A DNA stretch of 60,961 nt, taken from contig CAZHTS010000021.1 of NCBI GenBank assembly GCA_964535315.1, forward strand, positions 1-60,961, in the 5' to 3' direction. The stretch is from CAZHTS01 sp964535315 (GTDB lineage Bacteria > Chloroflexota > Anaerolineae > Anaerolineales > Anaerolineaceae). Shown here one piece after another: positions 45,082 to 52,838 of the stretch (within the stretch, counting starts at the first letter, position 1; each line of letters opens with the position of its first letter). A model generated the notes under the pieces. That model was not told the DNA's origin, ran no database searches, and saw only the letters and a list, made by a program, of their open reading frames with translations. A program made the translations under genes and the position numbers.

Positions 45082-46002
45082 ATGGAAGAGCGAATACAAA
45101 AGATTTTAGCGCGAGTTGGCTATGGCTCGCGTCGTTCTTGTGAAGAGTTGATCATTGCCCGACGTGTCAAGGTTAACGGGATTGTGGCAGCCTTGGGCTC
45201 CAAGGCCGACCAACAGAAAGACGATATCCGCGTGGATGAGCAGCCAATTGCAAAGGGGGAGGAACAGATTTACATCGCCCTGCATAAGCCGCGTGGAGTG
45301 CTTTCGGACGTGGATCCTAAAAATGATACGCGCCAGACTGTCCGGGATCTTGTTCCGGTGCCTGGGCATTTATTTGCCGTGGGGCGCCTGGATTTTGACA
45401 GCGAGGGTTTGATCCTCCTGACGAACGATGGGGAATTGGCAAACAAACTGACTCACCCGCGTTATGGGCACGAGAAAGAGTATCGGGTACTGGTTGCCAC
45501 CCATCCGGACGCCATGCAACTGGACACCTGGCGTCGGGGTGTGGTTTTGGAGGATGGCTATAAGACGGCGCCTGCCCGGGTGATTGTGGATGGTGATTTC
45601 GGCAAAGGTACCTGGATGCGGGTGATTTTGCGGGAAGGACGTAAACGTCAGATCCGTGAGGTAGGCGCTCGTATTGGCCTGCCCGTGGTGCGCATCATTC
45701 GCATTCGTATTGGGAATCTGGTGCTGGGGGCGTTGAAGCCCCGCGAATGGCGCCACCTGACGGCCGATGAGGTAAACAGCTTACGCGGCCCGGAGCAGCC
45801 AGGGGAAAGAAAACCGAGGCGCCCTGTGCAAACTGTACGGCGGGCCCCGGCGGAACGCCCGGCAGGTGTGACGCGAAGGCCGCGTTCTGCTCCCCGGCCT
45901 ACCGGCGCCAACCGTAGTAATGAGCGCCCGACTCGCGACAGCGAGCGCCCAACTGGTGGGCGCCCGCCGCGCAGACCTCTACGAGGCCCAAAATCTAATT
46001 GA
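45082..46002 (+). CDS. RsuA/RluB-family pseudouridine synthase
   Basis: A 306-residue protein with an S4 RNA-binding domain (RIQKILARVGYGSRRSCEELI, near 4-60) and a catalytic domain with the active-site GRLDFDSEGLILLTNDGEL (Asp in GRLD) and the KEYRVLV and GRKRQIREVGARIG segments. These mark the RsuA/RluB/RluE/RluF class, which isomerises uridines in rRNA. A basic tail of about 65 residues, rich in Arg/Pro, follows the fold. The start at 45082 uses GAAGGA; a TTG at 45073 overlaps the scpB stop. The exact target uridine is not known. Confidence 0.88.
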   Translation: MEERIQKILARVGYGSRRSCEELIIARRVKVNGIVAALGSKADQQKDDIRVDEQPIAKGEEQIYIALHKPRGVLSDVDPKNDTRQTVRDLVPVPGHLFAVGRLDFDSEGLILLTNDGELANKLTHPRYGHEKEYRVLVATHPDAMQLDTWRRGVVLEDGYKTAPARVIVDGDFGKGTWMRVILREGRKRQIREVGARIGLPVVRIIRIRIGNLVLGALKPREWRHLTADEVNSLRGPEQPGERKPRRPVQTVRRAPAERPAGVTRRPRSAPRPTGANRSNERPTRDSERPTGGRPPRRPLRGPKSN

Positions 46003-46003
46003 C

Positions 46004-46708
46004 TTATTCTTGCGGCAGCGCCGCAATGATCTTTTTCACCACATCCAGCGGGAGCCCACTTTGTTTGGCTTTGCGCTGGATGGCTTCTTTTAAGTCTTTG
46101 GGGTGAATGGTAGGATTGGGTGCGTCTTTGGCCTCGAGATTGATGCGGGTGTCGGCAAAGACCAGCGCCACATGAACGGGGGGCATTTCGTCGCTGGAGA
46201 GAATGGGTTTAAGCATTCGCAGGCCGTCCTCTTGTAAGGCGCGGACTTCTACATCGGGGCGACCGAGCGATTCCTGAGAAAAGATGCGCCAGAAGATGTT
46301 GACCGAGCGCTGTTTCCAGCGATTTTTTTCGTAGACGATGGTGCCCCGGCGTTGGTGATAGACCTGGATGGCCCATATGCCTGCGGGACCGACCAGCAGG
46401 TGTGAAATGGCGGTTTTGTAATGATACAGGCTGTAGCGGTCGTCTAATGTTTTAAGCGCATGAGAGATGATTTCGTCCTCGCGCGGAGAACGGTCATAAC
46501 GATTGAGCATGTAAATGCTGACTTGCATGGCGATCAAAACCACCAACAGGATGCCCCAGGCCAGTGCCAGTGAGTTTGTGTCGTTGTTAATGGGCGCCTG
46601 AAAGGCGTAAATGGTGGCTATTACCAGGCCAATCAGGGTGACGGCCAGGGTAATACGGCCAATACGACGGTTACGATCAATTTTTTTCTGGTTAATAATC
46701 AGTTTCAT
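46004..46708 (-). CDS. NERD-like membrane protein
   Basis: A 234-residue protein with two N-terminal transmembrane helices (about 17-36 and 48-68) and a cytosolic domain. The segment SHLLVGPAGIWAIQVYHQRRGTI resembles the NERD (nuclease-related domain) core, where a hydrophobic strand turns into a catalytic-like region. The classic NERD acidic residues are only partly evident. Function unknown. It begins two bases after the PlsX stop codon on the minus strand, so it is co-transcribed with plsX. Confidence 0.6.
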   Translation of the reverse strand: MKLIINQKKIDRNRRIGRITLAVTLIGLVIATIYAFQAPINNDTNSLALAWGILLVVLIAMQVSIYMLNRYDRSPREDEIISHALKTLDDRYSLYHYKTAISHLLVGPAGIWAIQVYHQRRGTIVYEKNRWKQRSVNIFWRIFSQESLGRPDVEVRALQEDGLRMLKPILSSDEMPPVHVALVFADTRINLEAKDAPNPTIHPKDLKEAIQRKAKQSGLPLDVVKKIIAALPQE

Positions 46709-46710
46709 GT

Positions 46711-47742
46711 TTACTCTGAGGTTGAAGAAGCGGTTGAATTTTCGGCCTGTGTAAGGCGTTGTTGGATAGATTGGCGGAGTGCGTCCAGCAGGTTTGCCTG
46801 AACTGCCCGGCGAGCGCCGCCGATGGCGCTGACCAGGGCGCGCGTGTCCGAACGACCGTGTCCGACGAAAACCAGGCCATCGATCCCCAGTAACAAAATG
46901 GCGCCGACTTCGGCCGGGTCGAGCAGTTTTTTAACCTGGAGCAGCGCCGGTTTGGCCAGCAGGGCGCCAATTTTGGTGCGGAAAGAGGAGGATAGACCCT
47001 GGCGCAGGTTGTCGATGATCAATTTGCCCACGGCTTCACTGGATTTTAACAGGATATTGCCGGTAAAGCCATCGGTAACGACGACATCGGCGTGCCCGCC
47101 GAACAGTTCTTTGCCCTCGACGTTACCGATAAAGTTTACCCCAGATTTTTCGAGCAGTGGATAAGCCTCCTTGGTGAGTTGATTGCCTTTCCCGGCTTCT
47201 TCGCCGTTGGAAAGCAGTCCAACGCGCGGAGTTTGTATTCCAAGCATGCTTTGGGCATAGACGCTGCCCATGATGGCAAATTGCTGCAAAAATTCGGGGC
47301 GGCAATCGGCATTGGCGCCGATATCCAACACGACACAGCGCCCATTTTTTACCGGGAACAGTGCGGTTAACGCCGGGCGTTGCACACCGCGCAGGCGTCC
47401 CAGGGTGCGCAAGGCGTTGAACATGGCGCCGCCGGTGTTGCCGGCAGTGATGAAGGCCTGGCCCTCGCCTTTTTTAACCAGAGCCAGACCGACCGCCATA
47501 GAATTGAGCGGTTTTTTGCGGGCGTTTTCGACGGGTTTGTCGCCCATTTCGAGCACATCGGGGGCATGTACGATGCGCACCGGGAGGCCATCGGGGTTGA
47601 GTTGTTTGAGACGAGGCGAAAGAATGGCTTCGTCACCCACCAGGATAATTTCTTCCCCGTACTGCCGGGCAGCCTGCACGGCGGCGTTTAGCTCCGGTTC
47701 CGGGTATCGATCACTTCCCATTGCGTCCAATATGATACTCAT
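46711..47742 (-). CDS. plsX: Phosphate acyltransferase PlsX
   Basis: A 343-residue PlsX, which makes acyl-phosphate from acyl-ACP for glycerol-3-phosphate acylation (PlsX/PlsY pathway). Family motifs are visible: ILDAMGSDRYPEPEL at the N-terminus, GNTGGAMFNALRTLGRL, VLDIGANADCRP, LLSNGEEAGKGN and VTDGFTGNILLKSSEA. AAAGGAT precedes the ATG at 47742; an open extension to 47814 has no ribosome site. The next gene downstream on this strand is the NERD-like gene. tRNA-Leu lies in the divergent direction. Confidence 0.92.
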   Translation of the reverse strand: MSIILDAMGSDRYPEPELNAAVQAARQYGEEIILVGDEAILSPRLKQLNPDGLPVRIVHAPDVLEMGDKPVENARKKPLNSMAVGLALVKKGEGQAFITAGNTGGAMFNALRTLGRLRGVQRPALTALFPVKNGRCVVLDIGANADCRPEFLQQFAIMGSVYAQSMLGIQTPRVGLLSNGEEAGKGNQLTKEAYPLLEKSGVNFIGNVEGKELFGGHADVVVTDGFTGNILLKSSEAVGKLIIDNLRQGLSSSFRTKIGALLAKPALLQVKKLLDPAEVGAILLLGIDGLVFVGHGRSDTRALVSAIGGARRAVQANLLDALRQSIQQRLTQAENSTASSTSE

Positions 47743-47807
47743 CGATAGATCCTTTCTATAGTGACAAAAATCGAGAAACGAATGACGTGTGACGTTTTCC
47801 TTATTCC

Positions 47808-47835
47808 TTGACAAGGATCAAGAGCAGGTTATAAT
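47808..47835 (+). promoter_or_regulatory. Promoter of tRNA-Leu
   Basis: TTGACA at 47808-47813, 16-base spacer, TATAAT at 47830-47835. Both hexamers are perfect. The -10 ends 12 bases before the tRNA. Confidence 0.85.
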
Positions 47836-47847
47836 TGCGTTGTTCCT

Positions 47848-47929
47848 GCGCTGGTGCTGGAATTGGCAGACAGGCATGGTTGAGGGCCATGTGCCGCAAG
47901 GCGTGAGGGTTCAACTCCCTCCCAGCGCA
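47848..47929 (+). tRNA. tRNA-Leu (GAG)
   Basis: An 82-base type II tRNA. Acceptor arm GCGCTGG pairs with CCAGCGC, discriminator A; the D arm is CTG/CAG. The anticodon stem CATGG/CCATG closes loop TTGAGGG with anticodon GAG. The long variable arm is TGCC/GGCG, and the T arm is GAGGG-TTCAACT-CCCTC. CCA is not encoded. Because phage-like genes start right after its 3' end, this is a candidate integration site. Confidence 0.95.
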
Positions 47930-48066
47930 CTCGATATAACACAGGGTTACTGCTTCCAGACAGACCATGTGTATAAACCAGAGCGACCAGGATTGTACCA
48001 CGATTTTCTACGCTCAAATAAGGCACATGGCTTATCCGCACCGATATTAGGTTGTAAAGGTTCCGA

Positions 48067-48363
48067 ATGACAGATAAACTGCAAAAGTTCAACGCCTTTG
48101 GTATGGTTACTGTCGGGAATGGACATATCACTGTTTTAGTCTCGGCTTTTAAACCTGATGGGAAATCAATAAACCGAACTATAACGCACGAGTTGGAGCA
48201 GCCTGATTTTACGGGATCCGCTTTGATTGCCATTGACGTTGAGCCAACCGGTTATAAGCTGGGTATTCGTGAGATCGGGGAAACTCAGATCATGGAGCAC
48301 CCAGACGTAAAAAGGATTTTTGAAAGTGCTGTTGATTGGCTGAAAATTTCAGCCGGTATTTGA
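48067..48363 (+). CDS. Small protein of unknown function
   Basis: A 98-residue soluble protein with AAAGG seven bases before the ATG. I recognise no domain. It has alternating strands and a C-terminal helix (HPDVKRIFESAVDWLKISAGI). It is the first gene of the element next to the tRNA and is closed by a bidirectional terminator at 48450-48485 that also ends the repressor gene. It stands outside the motif regulon. A protein in this position is often a superinfection or accessory factor, but that is speculation. Confidence 0.65.
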   Translation: MTDKLQKFNAFGMVTVGNGHITVLVSAFKPDGKSINRTITHELEQPDFTGSALIAIDVEPTGYKLGIREIGETQIMEHPDVKRIFESAVDWLKISAGI

Positions 48364-48449
48364 GGGTATTCGTCAGGGCGTTCACGTTTGTTCCATAACC
48401 CGTCTGTGATGGGTTTCTCCTTGTATAGTTCGCCGCTGACATACCAACC

Positions 48450-48485
48450 GCCCCGCTCGCGGCAACGAGCGGGGCTTTTTATTCT
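48450..48485. terminator. Bidirectional terminator between the first gene and the repressor gene
   Basis: A perfect 10-bp stem, GCCCCGCTCG/CGAGCGGGGC, with a six-base loop and TTTTT after it on the plus strand. It sits 86 bases past the first gene's stop and overlaps the end of the convergent repressor gene. Confidence 0.85.
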
Positions 48486-48691
48486 TTTTTCTTTTCTCTG
48501 AACAAATCCGCTATAGGAATCTTTAATCCAGAAGCAAGACGAGATAAAGTTGCTAAGCTGATCTGGGTCTGCATATTTTTTGCTATCGCATATGCGGTTG
48601 AATAACTCACTCCGCATAATGCAGCCGCTTTCCTGATACTCATCCGTCTTTCTTTGAGAATTTTATCGAGGTTGAATTCATACTCCATCAT
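48479..48691 (-). CDS. XRE-family phage repressor-like protein
   Basis: A 70-residue Cro/C1-type helix-turn-helix protein: SIRKAAALCGVSYSTAYAIAKN carries the HTH (near 18-38) and LATLSRLASGLKIPIADLF is the usual following helix pair. It has no C-terminal cleavable or dimerisation domain, so it is a minimal repressor like Cro. The ATG at 48691 lies six bases after TATCAT (48698-48703), which would make the mRNA leaderless, as in lambda cI from pRM. It is transcribed back-to-back with the sigma gene and is the obvious candidate to repress it. Confidence 0.8.
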   Translation of the reverse strand: MMEYEFNLDKILKERRMSIRKAAALCGVSYSTAYAIAKNMQTQISLATLSRLASGLKIPIADLFREKKKE

Positions 48692-48697
48692 GCTTCA

Positions 48698-48726
48698 ATG
48701 ATAACATATTTTCTAACAAGTCATAA
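48698..48726 (-). promoter_or_regulatory. Repressor promoter
   Basis: Minus strand TTATGA (48721-48726), 17-base spacer, TATCAT (48698-48703). The -35 is weak, as expected for a promoter needing activation. The -10 lies six bases before the start codon. Confidence 0.5.
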
Positions 48727-48732
48727 GATTTA

Positions 48733-48761
48733 TTGACAAATATACTGAGAGGTTGTATAAT
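48733..48761 (+). promoter_or_regulatory. Strong host-type promoter of the early sigma gene
   Basis: Perfect TTGACA (48733-48738), 17-base spacer, perfect TATAAT (48756-48761). The host sigma70 RNA polymerase would read it on entry. Its -35 lies six bases from the repressor -35. Confidence 0.9.
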
Positions 48762-48769
48762 TTTTAATA

Positions 48770-48797
48770 GTAAAGCGTCATTGCCGCGGCGCTTTAC
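48770..48797 (+). promoter_or_regulatory. Inverted repeat at the start of the sigma transcript
   Basis: GTAAAGCG (48770-48777) and CGCTTTAC (48790-48797) form perfect 8-base arms, starting about eight bases after the -10 box. It could be a repressor operator over +1 or a 5' mRNA hairpin; sequence cannot decide. Confidence 0.5.
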
Positions 48798-48822
48798 CAC
48801 ATCAAACAAGGAGAGCAAAATC

Positions 48823-49353
48823 ATGGAACAAACCCTATCTGACAGGATTACTGTCCTGTCCCCCGTTATCCGTCGTATTGCGCAGTTCTACGCTGCTAGT
48901 GACACCCAGGCTGATGATTTATATCAGTCGTCCGTCGAACAGATTTTGAAGCGCTGTCCCCAGGATGCAACCAGATCCTATATTTGTCAGTTGGTTGTCT
49001 GGCATTGTAAGAACGTCACCCACGCAGCACGCATCTACACAAAATACGTGACCACGGTTGATGACAAAATGGACGATGAGGGCGAATGGATAGATGCTTT
49101 CGAAATCATTTTTGACCCCAACGTCCCCACCCCTGAAGAAATCCTGATTGAGATTGAGACATCCAAAGAAATCTTGAAAATTGTTGAAAAGATCGATCCA
49201 GTTAACCAGCAGATCGCATCTCTCTTGTCCGGTGGATTGAACCACCGCGAGATCAGTGAACGCATCGGTCTTTCGCGTCGTGCAGTCTCATTCCGGGTAA
49301 AGGAAATTCGCAGGGCCTTTTTGGCATCAGACCTGGCAGCGTACTATCGCTAA
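48823..49353 (+). CDS. Phage ECF-like sigma factor
   Basis: A 176-residue protein with AAGGAGAG seven bases before the ATG. Region 2 is diverged but visible (SDTQADDLYQSSVEQILKRC and HCKNVTHAARIYTKYV). Region 4 has the HTH near the C-terminus: LLSGGLNHREISERIGLSRRAVSFRVKEIRRAF. Regions 1 and 3 are absent, as in ECF sigma factors. It is expressed from a perfect host promoter and ends at a strong terminator. The next base pairs are the first copy of the repeated bipartite motif, which this factor or the second sigma could recognise. Confidence 0.8.
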   Translation: MEQTLSDRITVLSPVIRRIAQFYAASDTQADDLYQSSVEQILKRCPQDATRSYICQLVVWHCKNVTHAARIYTKYVTTVDDKMDDEGEWIDAFEIIFDPNVPTPEEILIEIETSKEILKIVEKIDPVNQQIASLLSGGLNHREISERIGLSRRAVSFRVKEIRRAFLASDLAAYYR

Positions 49354-49372
49354 AAATTAATTTCCCACACAG

Positions 49373-49400
49373 GCCCCAGCTTCACCGCTGGGGCTTTTTT
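49373..49400 (+). terminator. Terminator after the early sigma gene
   Basis: Stem GCCCCAGC/GCTGGGGC (8 bp, six-base loop) followed by TTTTTT. The motif copy starts five bases after it. Confidence 0.9.
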
Positions 49401-49404
49401 GTTT

Positions 49405-49435
49405 CCCAAAACCACACCACGTTTGTTAAATGCAT
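49405..49435 (+). promoter_or_regulatory. Bipartite motif copy 1 (putative phage promoter)
   Basis: CCCAAAA (49405-49411), eight variable bases, CGTTTGTTAAATGCAT (49420-49435). A ribosome site GAGGTG follows at 49438-49443 and an ATG at 49448. The layout suggests a -35-like CCCAAAA and a -10-like TTAAAT. Confidence 0.75.
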
Positions 49436-49447
49436 ACGAGGTGCGTA

Positions 49448-49672
49448 ATGTTTGTCTTACCCAAAACACCGACAGAACGAATAGATCAGGCTCTTGCCGG
49501 ACGCCTATGCACTGCTACAACAGGCGCTTATATCAGCAGGAGTGGTGGCAGACGCAAATCAGGACGCCCAACGAAGTATTTTGTGCATATTTCAGATGAC
49601 AGGCATTACACCATAACGGCCTGGACAGACGAAGAGGCAATTCAGAAGGCAAACGAACATGAACGAAAATGA
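49448..49672 (+). CDS. Small phage protein
   Basis: A 74-residue product starting at the ATG at 49448 after GAGGTG. It contains a basic stretch (ISRSGGRRKSGRPTKYFVH) and a C-terminal strand-helix segment (YTITAWTDEEAIQKANEHERK). I recognise no family. It overlaps the helicase gene start by 14 bases, so the two are translationally linked. Together they are the first genes behind motif copy 1. Confidence 0.6.
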   Translation: MFVLPKTPTERIDQALAGRLCTATTGAYISRSGGRRKSGRPTKYFVHISDDRHYTITAWTDEEAIQKANEHERK

Positions 49673-51623
49673 CATTCTGCAACTGGCGAGGTGGAGCACC
49701 CCCAAAGAGGTGCAAACAAAGTACGGGCCGCGCATCTTGCGTAAAGCGGCAGTCACTCCCGAGTTTTCGGAAGCCTGGAAGACCCATAAGGAAGAAATCA
49801 AGCGGCTGGGCGCCGGCTTCTCCAAAGATCAAAACGGCCAATGGGAGCTCACCTGGTGGCAGGAATTGTCACCAGAAGAAAAACAACGGCGAGCGGCAGC
49901 AGTTGAGGCGAGTCGGGCTGCATCTTCTGATTGCGATTTACCCAGACCGGATGGCCTGGAATATTTGCCCTTCCAGAAGGCCGGTATCCAATACGCCCTG
50001 GCACGTCCTAATGTGTTATTCGCTGATGAACCGGGGCTGGGGAAGACCATCCAGGCAATCGGCGTCATTAATGCAGATCAGACGATCAAAAGCGCAATCA
50101 TCATTTGCCCGAAATCGCTCAAGTTGAACTGGAAACGGGAATTAGAGCGCTGGCTCGTTCGCCGTTTCACGATCGCTGTAATAGATGGGAACTGGGTAAA
50201 TGCAAATATCGTGATCCTTAATTACGAATCGCTTGGGAAATATATTGAACGGATCAAGGCCCACGGCGCCTATGATGTCTGTATTGTGGATGAGGCCCAT
50301 AGAATGAAAAATCCCAAAACATTGACATCCAAGAACGTCAAATCAATCCAGGCCCGTCGCCATGTCCGCATTACTGGAACCCCGATCGTAAACAGGCCAG
50401 CCGAGTTGTACAACATCATTTGCGATCTTGCGGCTCCTGGGGTTTTTGGATCGTTTTTTCAGTACGCAAAGCGGTATTGCGGCGCCTATAATAACGGTTT
50501 CGGATGGGACTTCGGGGGTGCAACCAACCTGGACGAACTGCAAACCAGATTACGACAGGTCTGCATGGTACGCCGGCTGAAGCAAGAAGTTTTGACAGAA
50601 CTCCCTCGTAAAATTCGGCAGATCATCGAGATTGAACCCGAAGACAGCCGGCAGCGCCTGGCAGTTAGCAGCGAGGCCAGATTTAATTCCAGTAGTGAAG
50701 ATCGACTGGCAGAATTGCAGGCAGCGGTTGAGCTTTCCAAAGCCGAAAGCGAGGCAGCCTATCAGGATGCCGTAAAACATTTGCGAGAACTGAGTGCAGC
50801 GGATTTTACAGAAATTTCTCGTCTTCGGCATGAAACCGCTTTGTCAAAAGTGCCAGCGGTCATCGATCACATTTGCACGATACTGGAAGATGATGAACGG
50901 CAAAAAGTCATTGTCGCGGGCCATCATCATGATGTCATTGATCAGATCAAAAACGGGCTTCTAGAGTATCACCCTGTTGTACTGACTGGCGAAACCAGCG
51001 CTGAGGATCGTCAACGTTTTGTTGATAGGTTTCAGGAAGACCCAGCCACACGTGTCTTTATTGGCTCAATCACAGCCGCTGGCGTGGGTATTACATTGAC
51101 GGCCGCCAACATTGTGATATTTGCTGAGCTAGACTGGGTGCCTGGAAACATGTCCCAAATGGAAGACCGGGCTCATCGTATTGGCCAGGTGGACACCGTG
51201 CTTGTGCAACACCTGGTCTTATCTGGCAGTATTGACGCCAGCATGGCAAAGGTTTTGGTTGAAAAACAAACCATCATTGATAAGGCCCTGGATACCGTAC
51301 ACCCAGAACGCCATAAGCCAGTAGATAAACCACGTAAGGAAGCTGGCACCAGCGCAGAAACTGTTGAGAGCCTCGCATTAATCGCCGAAGCGCTGTCGCC
51401 AGAAGAGATCGAAACAATTCATGCCGGCCTGCGTATTCTGGCTGGAATGGATCAAGACATGGCCTCTGATCTGAACGGGGTTGGCTTTTCAAAGATTGAC
51501 ACACGCATCGGCCACGATCTTGCTCTGCGTACTTTCCTTACCCCCAAACAGGCGGCCCTGGGGTTGAAACTAATCAAGAAGTATAGGCGCCAACTCCCCC
51601 AAGAAATCCTGCAAGTTGTGTAG
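49659..51623 (+). CDS. SNF2-family DNA helicase/translocase
   Basis: A 654-residue SF2 protein. Motif I is ADEPGLGKTIQAIGV, motif Ia/b region IICPKSLKLNW, motif II VDEAHRMKN (DEAH), motif III ITGTPIVNRPAELYN, motifs IV-VI FIGSITAAGVGITLTAANIVIF and MEDRAHRIGQVDTVLVQHLV. The HRIGQ box is diagnostic of the SNF2 group. It lacks chromodomain-type extras. Phage-borne SNF2 proteins move along duplex DNA in replication or recombination. It is the first large gene of the motif-1 operon. Confidence 0.88.
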   Translation: MNENDILQLARWSTPKEVQTKYGPRILRKAAVTPEFSEAWKTHKEEIKRLGAGFSKDQNGQWELTWWQELSPEEKQRRAAAVEASRAASSDCDLPRPDGLEYLPFQKAGIQYALARPNVLFADEPGLGKTIQAIGVINADQTIKSAIIICPKSLKLNWKRELERWLVRRFTIAVIDGNWVNANIVILNYESLGKYIERIKAHGAYDVCIVDEAHRMKNPKTLTSKNVKSIQARRHVRITGTPIVNRPAELYNIICDLAAPGVFGSFFQYAKRYCGAYNNGFGWDFGGATNLDELQTRLRQVCMVRRLKQEVLTELPRKIRQIIEIEPEDSRQRLAVSSEARFNSSSEDRLAELQAAVELSKAESEAAYQDAVKHLRELSAADFTEISRLRHETALSKVPAVIDHICTILEDDERQKVIVAGHHHDVIDQIKNGLLEYHPVVLTGETSAEDRQRFVDRFQEDPATRVFIGSITAAGVGITLTAANIVIFAELDWVPGNMSQMEDRAHRIGQVDTVLVQHLVLSGSIDASMAKVLVEKQTIIDKALDTVHPERHKPVDKPRKEAGTSAETVESLALIAEALSPEEIETIHAGLRILAGMDQDMASDLNGVGFSKIDTRIGHDLALRTFLTPKQAALGLKLIKKYRRQLPQEILQVV

Positions 51624-51628
51624 CGAAG

Positions 51629-51653
51629 AGCCCCGGGCGAACCGGGGCTTTTT
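51629..51653 (+). terminator. Terminator after the SNF2 gene
   Basis: Stem AGCCCCGG/CCGGGGCT (8 bp, five-base loop) with TTTT after it. The motif copy begins five bases further on. Confidence 0.88.
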
Positions 51654-51657
51654 GTTA

Positions 51658-51688
51658 CCCAAAATAACGTCTCGTTTGTTAAATGCAT
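51658..51688 (+). promoter_or_regulatory. Bipartite motif copy 2 (putative phage promoter)
   Basis: CCCAAAA (51658-51664), eight bases, CGTTTGTTAAATGCAT (51673-51688). An ATG follows immediately, with no ribosome site, so the transcript may be leaderless. Confidence 0.75.
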
Positions 51689-51850
51689 ATGACGACACAT
51701 GCGAACACCATCTTAGTGATGTTGCAGGATGAGCTTGATGCTATGACTGCCTATGCCTTACGGGCAGGCATGAATAAACGGCTATACAGGCGCATGAACC
51801 GGTTCCAGCGCATTATCAACCATATCAAGATCAGCGATGTAATGCAATGA
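51689..51850 (+). CDS. Small phage protein, possibly leaderless
   Basis: A 53-residue open frame that starts directly after motif copy 2: it begins MTTHANTILVMLQDE and ends KISDVMQ. It is basic and helical (RAGMNKRLYRRMNRFQRI). No family recognised. No Shine-Dalgarno sequence lies before the ATG. Its position, coding-like codons and exact fit to the motif support it as real, though short. The next gene starts 109 bases downstream with its own ribosome site. Confidence 0.5.
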   Translation: MTTHANTILVMLQDELDAMTAYALRAGMNKRLYRRMNRFQRIINHIKISDVMQ

Positions 51851-51959
51851 GGTGAACGAGCCAGAAATCTATCGAATCTCCACGAAGAAAGACTGAACCG
51901 ACAACAAAGCGAGCAACACAAACTGATCAAAATTTATACCCCACTGAAAGGAAAAGAAA

Positions 51960-52832
51960 ATGACAATCTCTCTGAAACCCGAAACCTCCGCAACCCTCAA
52001 TGAGGGTATGCAGGCAGTTGGGGCAGCAATTGAGCTGCCATTCCCCGCCCCCGTCTTTTACGTTGTCAATGGCGATCCCCGCCTTAAATCGGCTGGCGGT
52101 GCCCAATATTACGGCGGCTGGGCAACCGATGCCGATAAACTGATCGAAGCATCCGTTGTTTGGACGGAAAACGGCACTGTCCCGGATGGCCTGGAACGCA
52201 CCGAAATGATGTCGGCCGGGAATAAGACGCTTGACGTGTTTACCGCCCGCTCGATTGTTGTGGCGCCTATCGATATGAGGAAGTCATGGTTCACTCAGGA
52301 TCAGAATGGCAGCATCCAGCGCTCCCCGGATTACTTCCAGGGTGCACGCCAACACATTCAGGCCCTTTGCATGTTGGCCGAAAAGCATGAAGATGGGACT
52401 TTCCTGGCATGGGGACCGTGCGTTCTCTCGGCCAAAGGGATGCAGGCGAAACGGTTGCATTACTCCTTCACGGACTGGAGCCGGAAGATCGCCAGCACTC
52501 GCAAAAAAATCGCCCCGGATGTGCCTGACTTTTGTTTCTACCTGGCGATCGGCACCTTTGGTAAGGAACGCAAGTCTGAAATGGTTGGACAGCAAGGGGC
52601 TCAATCTGCAATCACACCCATTGGCGCCTACCTTCCCGAAACGATCAGCGAGCAATTGCTGGAAAGCCTGTTCGTTGGGCAGGATGTGGCCGATCAGATG
52701 GCCTTGATCCGTAACGATGCGGCGGAGTGGTTGACAGCCTGGGGAACGCCTACTCAGAAAAACGGAGGGCAAAAGCATGGTGGGGGCCACATGGCCGGCC
52801 CAGCATACCCTGAAGATGAAATCCCATTCTAG
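51960..52832 (+). CDS. Single-stranded DNA-binding-like protein with SSB-type acidic tail
   Basis: A 290-residue protein with GAAAGGAAAAG before the ATG. The C-terminus reads Pro-Glu-Asp-Glu-Ile-Pro-Phe, matching the acidic DxIPF tip by which SSB proteins recruit partners. A Gly/His-rich linker (GGQKHGGGHM) precedes it, as in SSB. The body (about 20-235) is beta-rich, but I cannot identify a standard OB-fold signature, and at 290 residues it is larger than most SSBs. It is probably the phage ssDNA-binding or annealing protein and lies between two helicase genes. Confidence 0.6.
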   Translation: MTISLKPETSATLNEGMQAVGAAIELPFPAPVFYVVNGDPRLKSAGGAQYYGGWATDADKLIEASVVWTENGTVPDGLERTEMMSAGNKTLDVFTARSIVVAPIDMRKSWFTQDQNGSIQRSPDYFQGARQHIQALCMLAEKHEDGTFLAWGPCVLSAKGMQAKRLHYSFTDWSRKIASTRKKIAPDVPDFCFYLAIGTFGKERKSEMVGQQGAQSAITPIGAYLPETISEQLLESLFVGQDVADQMALIRNDAAEWLTAWGTPTQKNGGQKHGGGHMAGPAYPEDEIPF

Positions 52833-52838
52833 TGTCCA

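Noticed and set aside
47801..48233. Open frames on the minus strand across tRNA-Leu
   Set aside because: They are the reverse complement of the tRNA gene; the peptides are typical of tRNA shadows.
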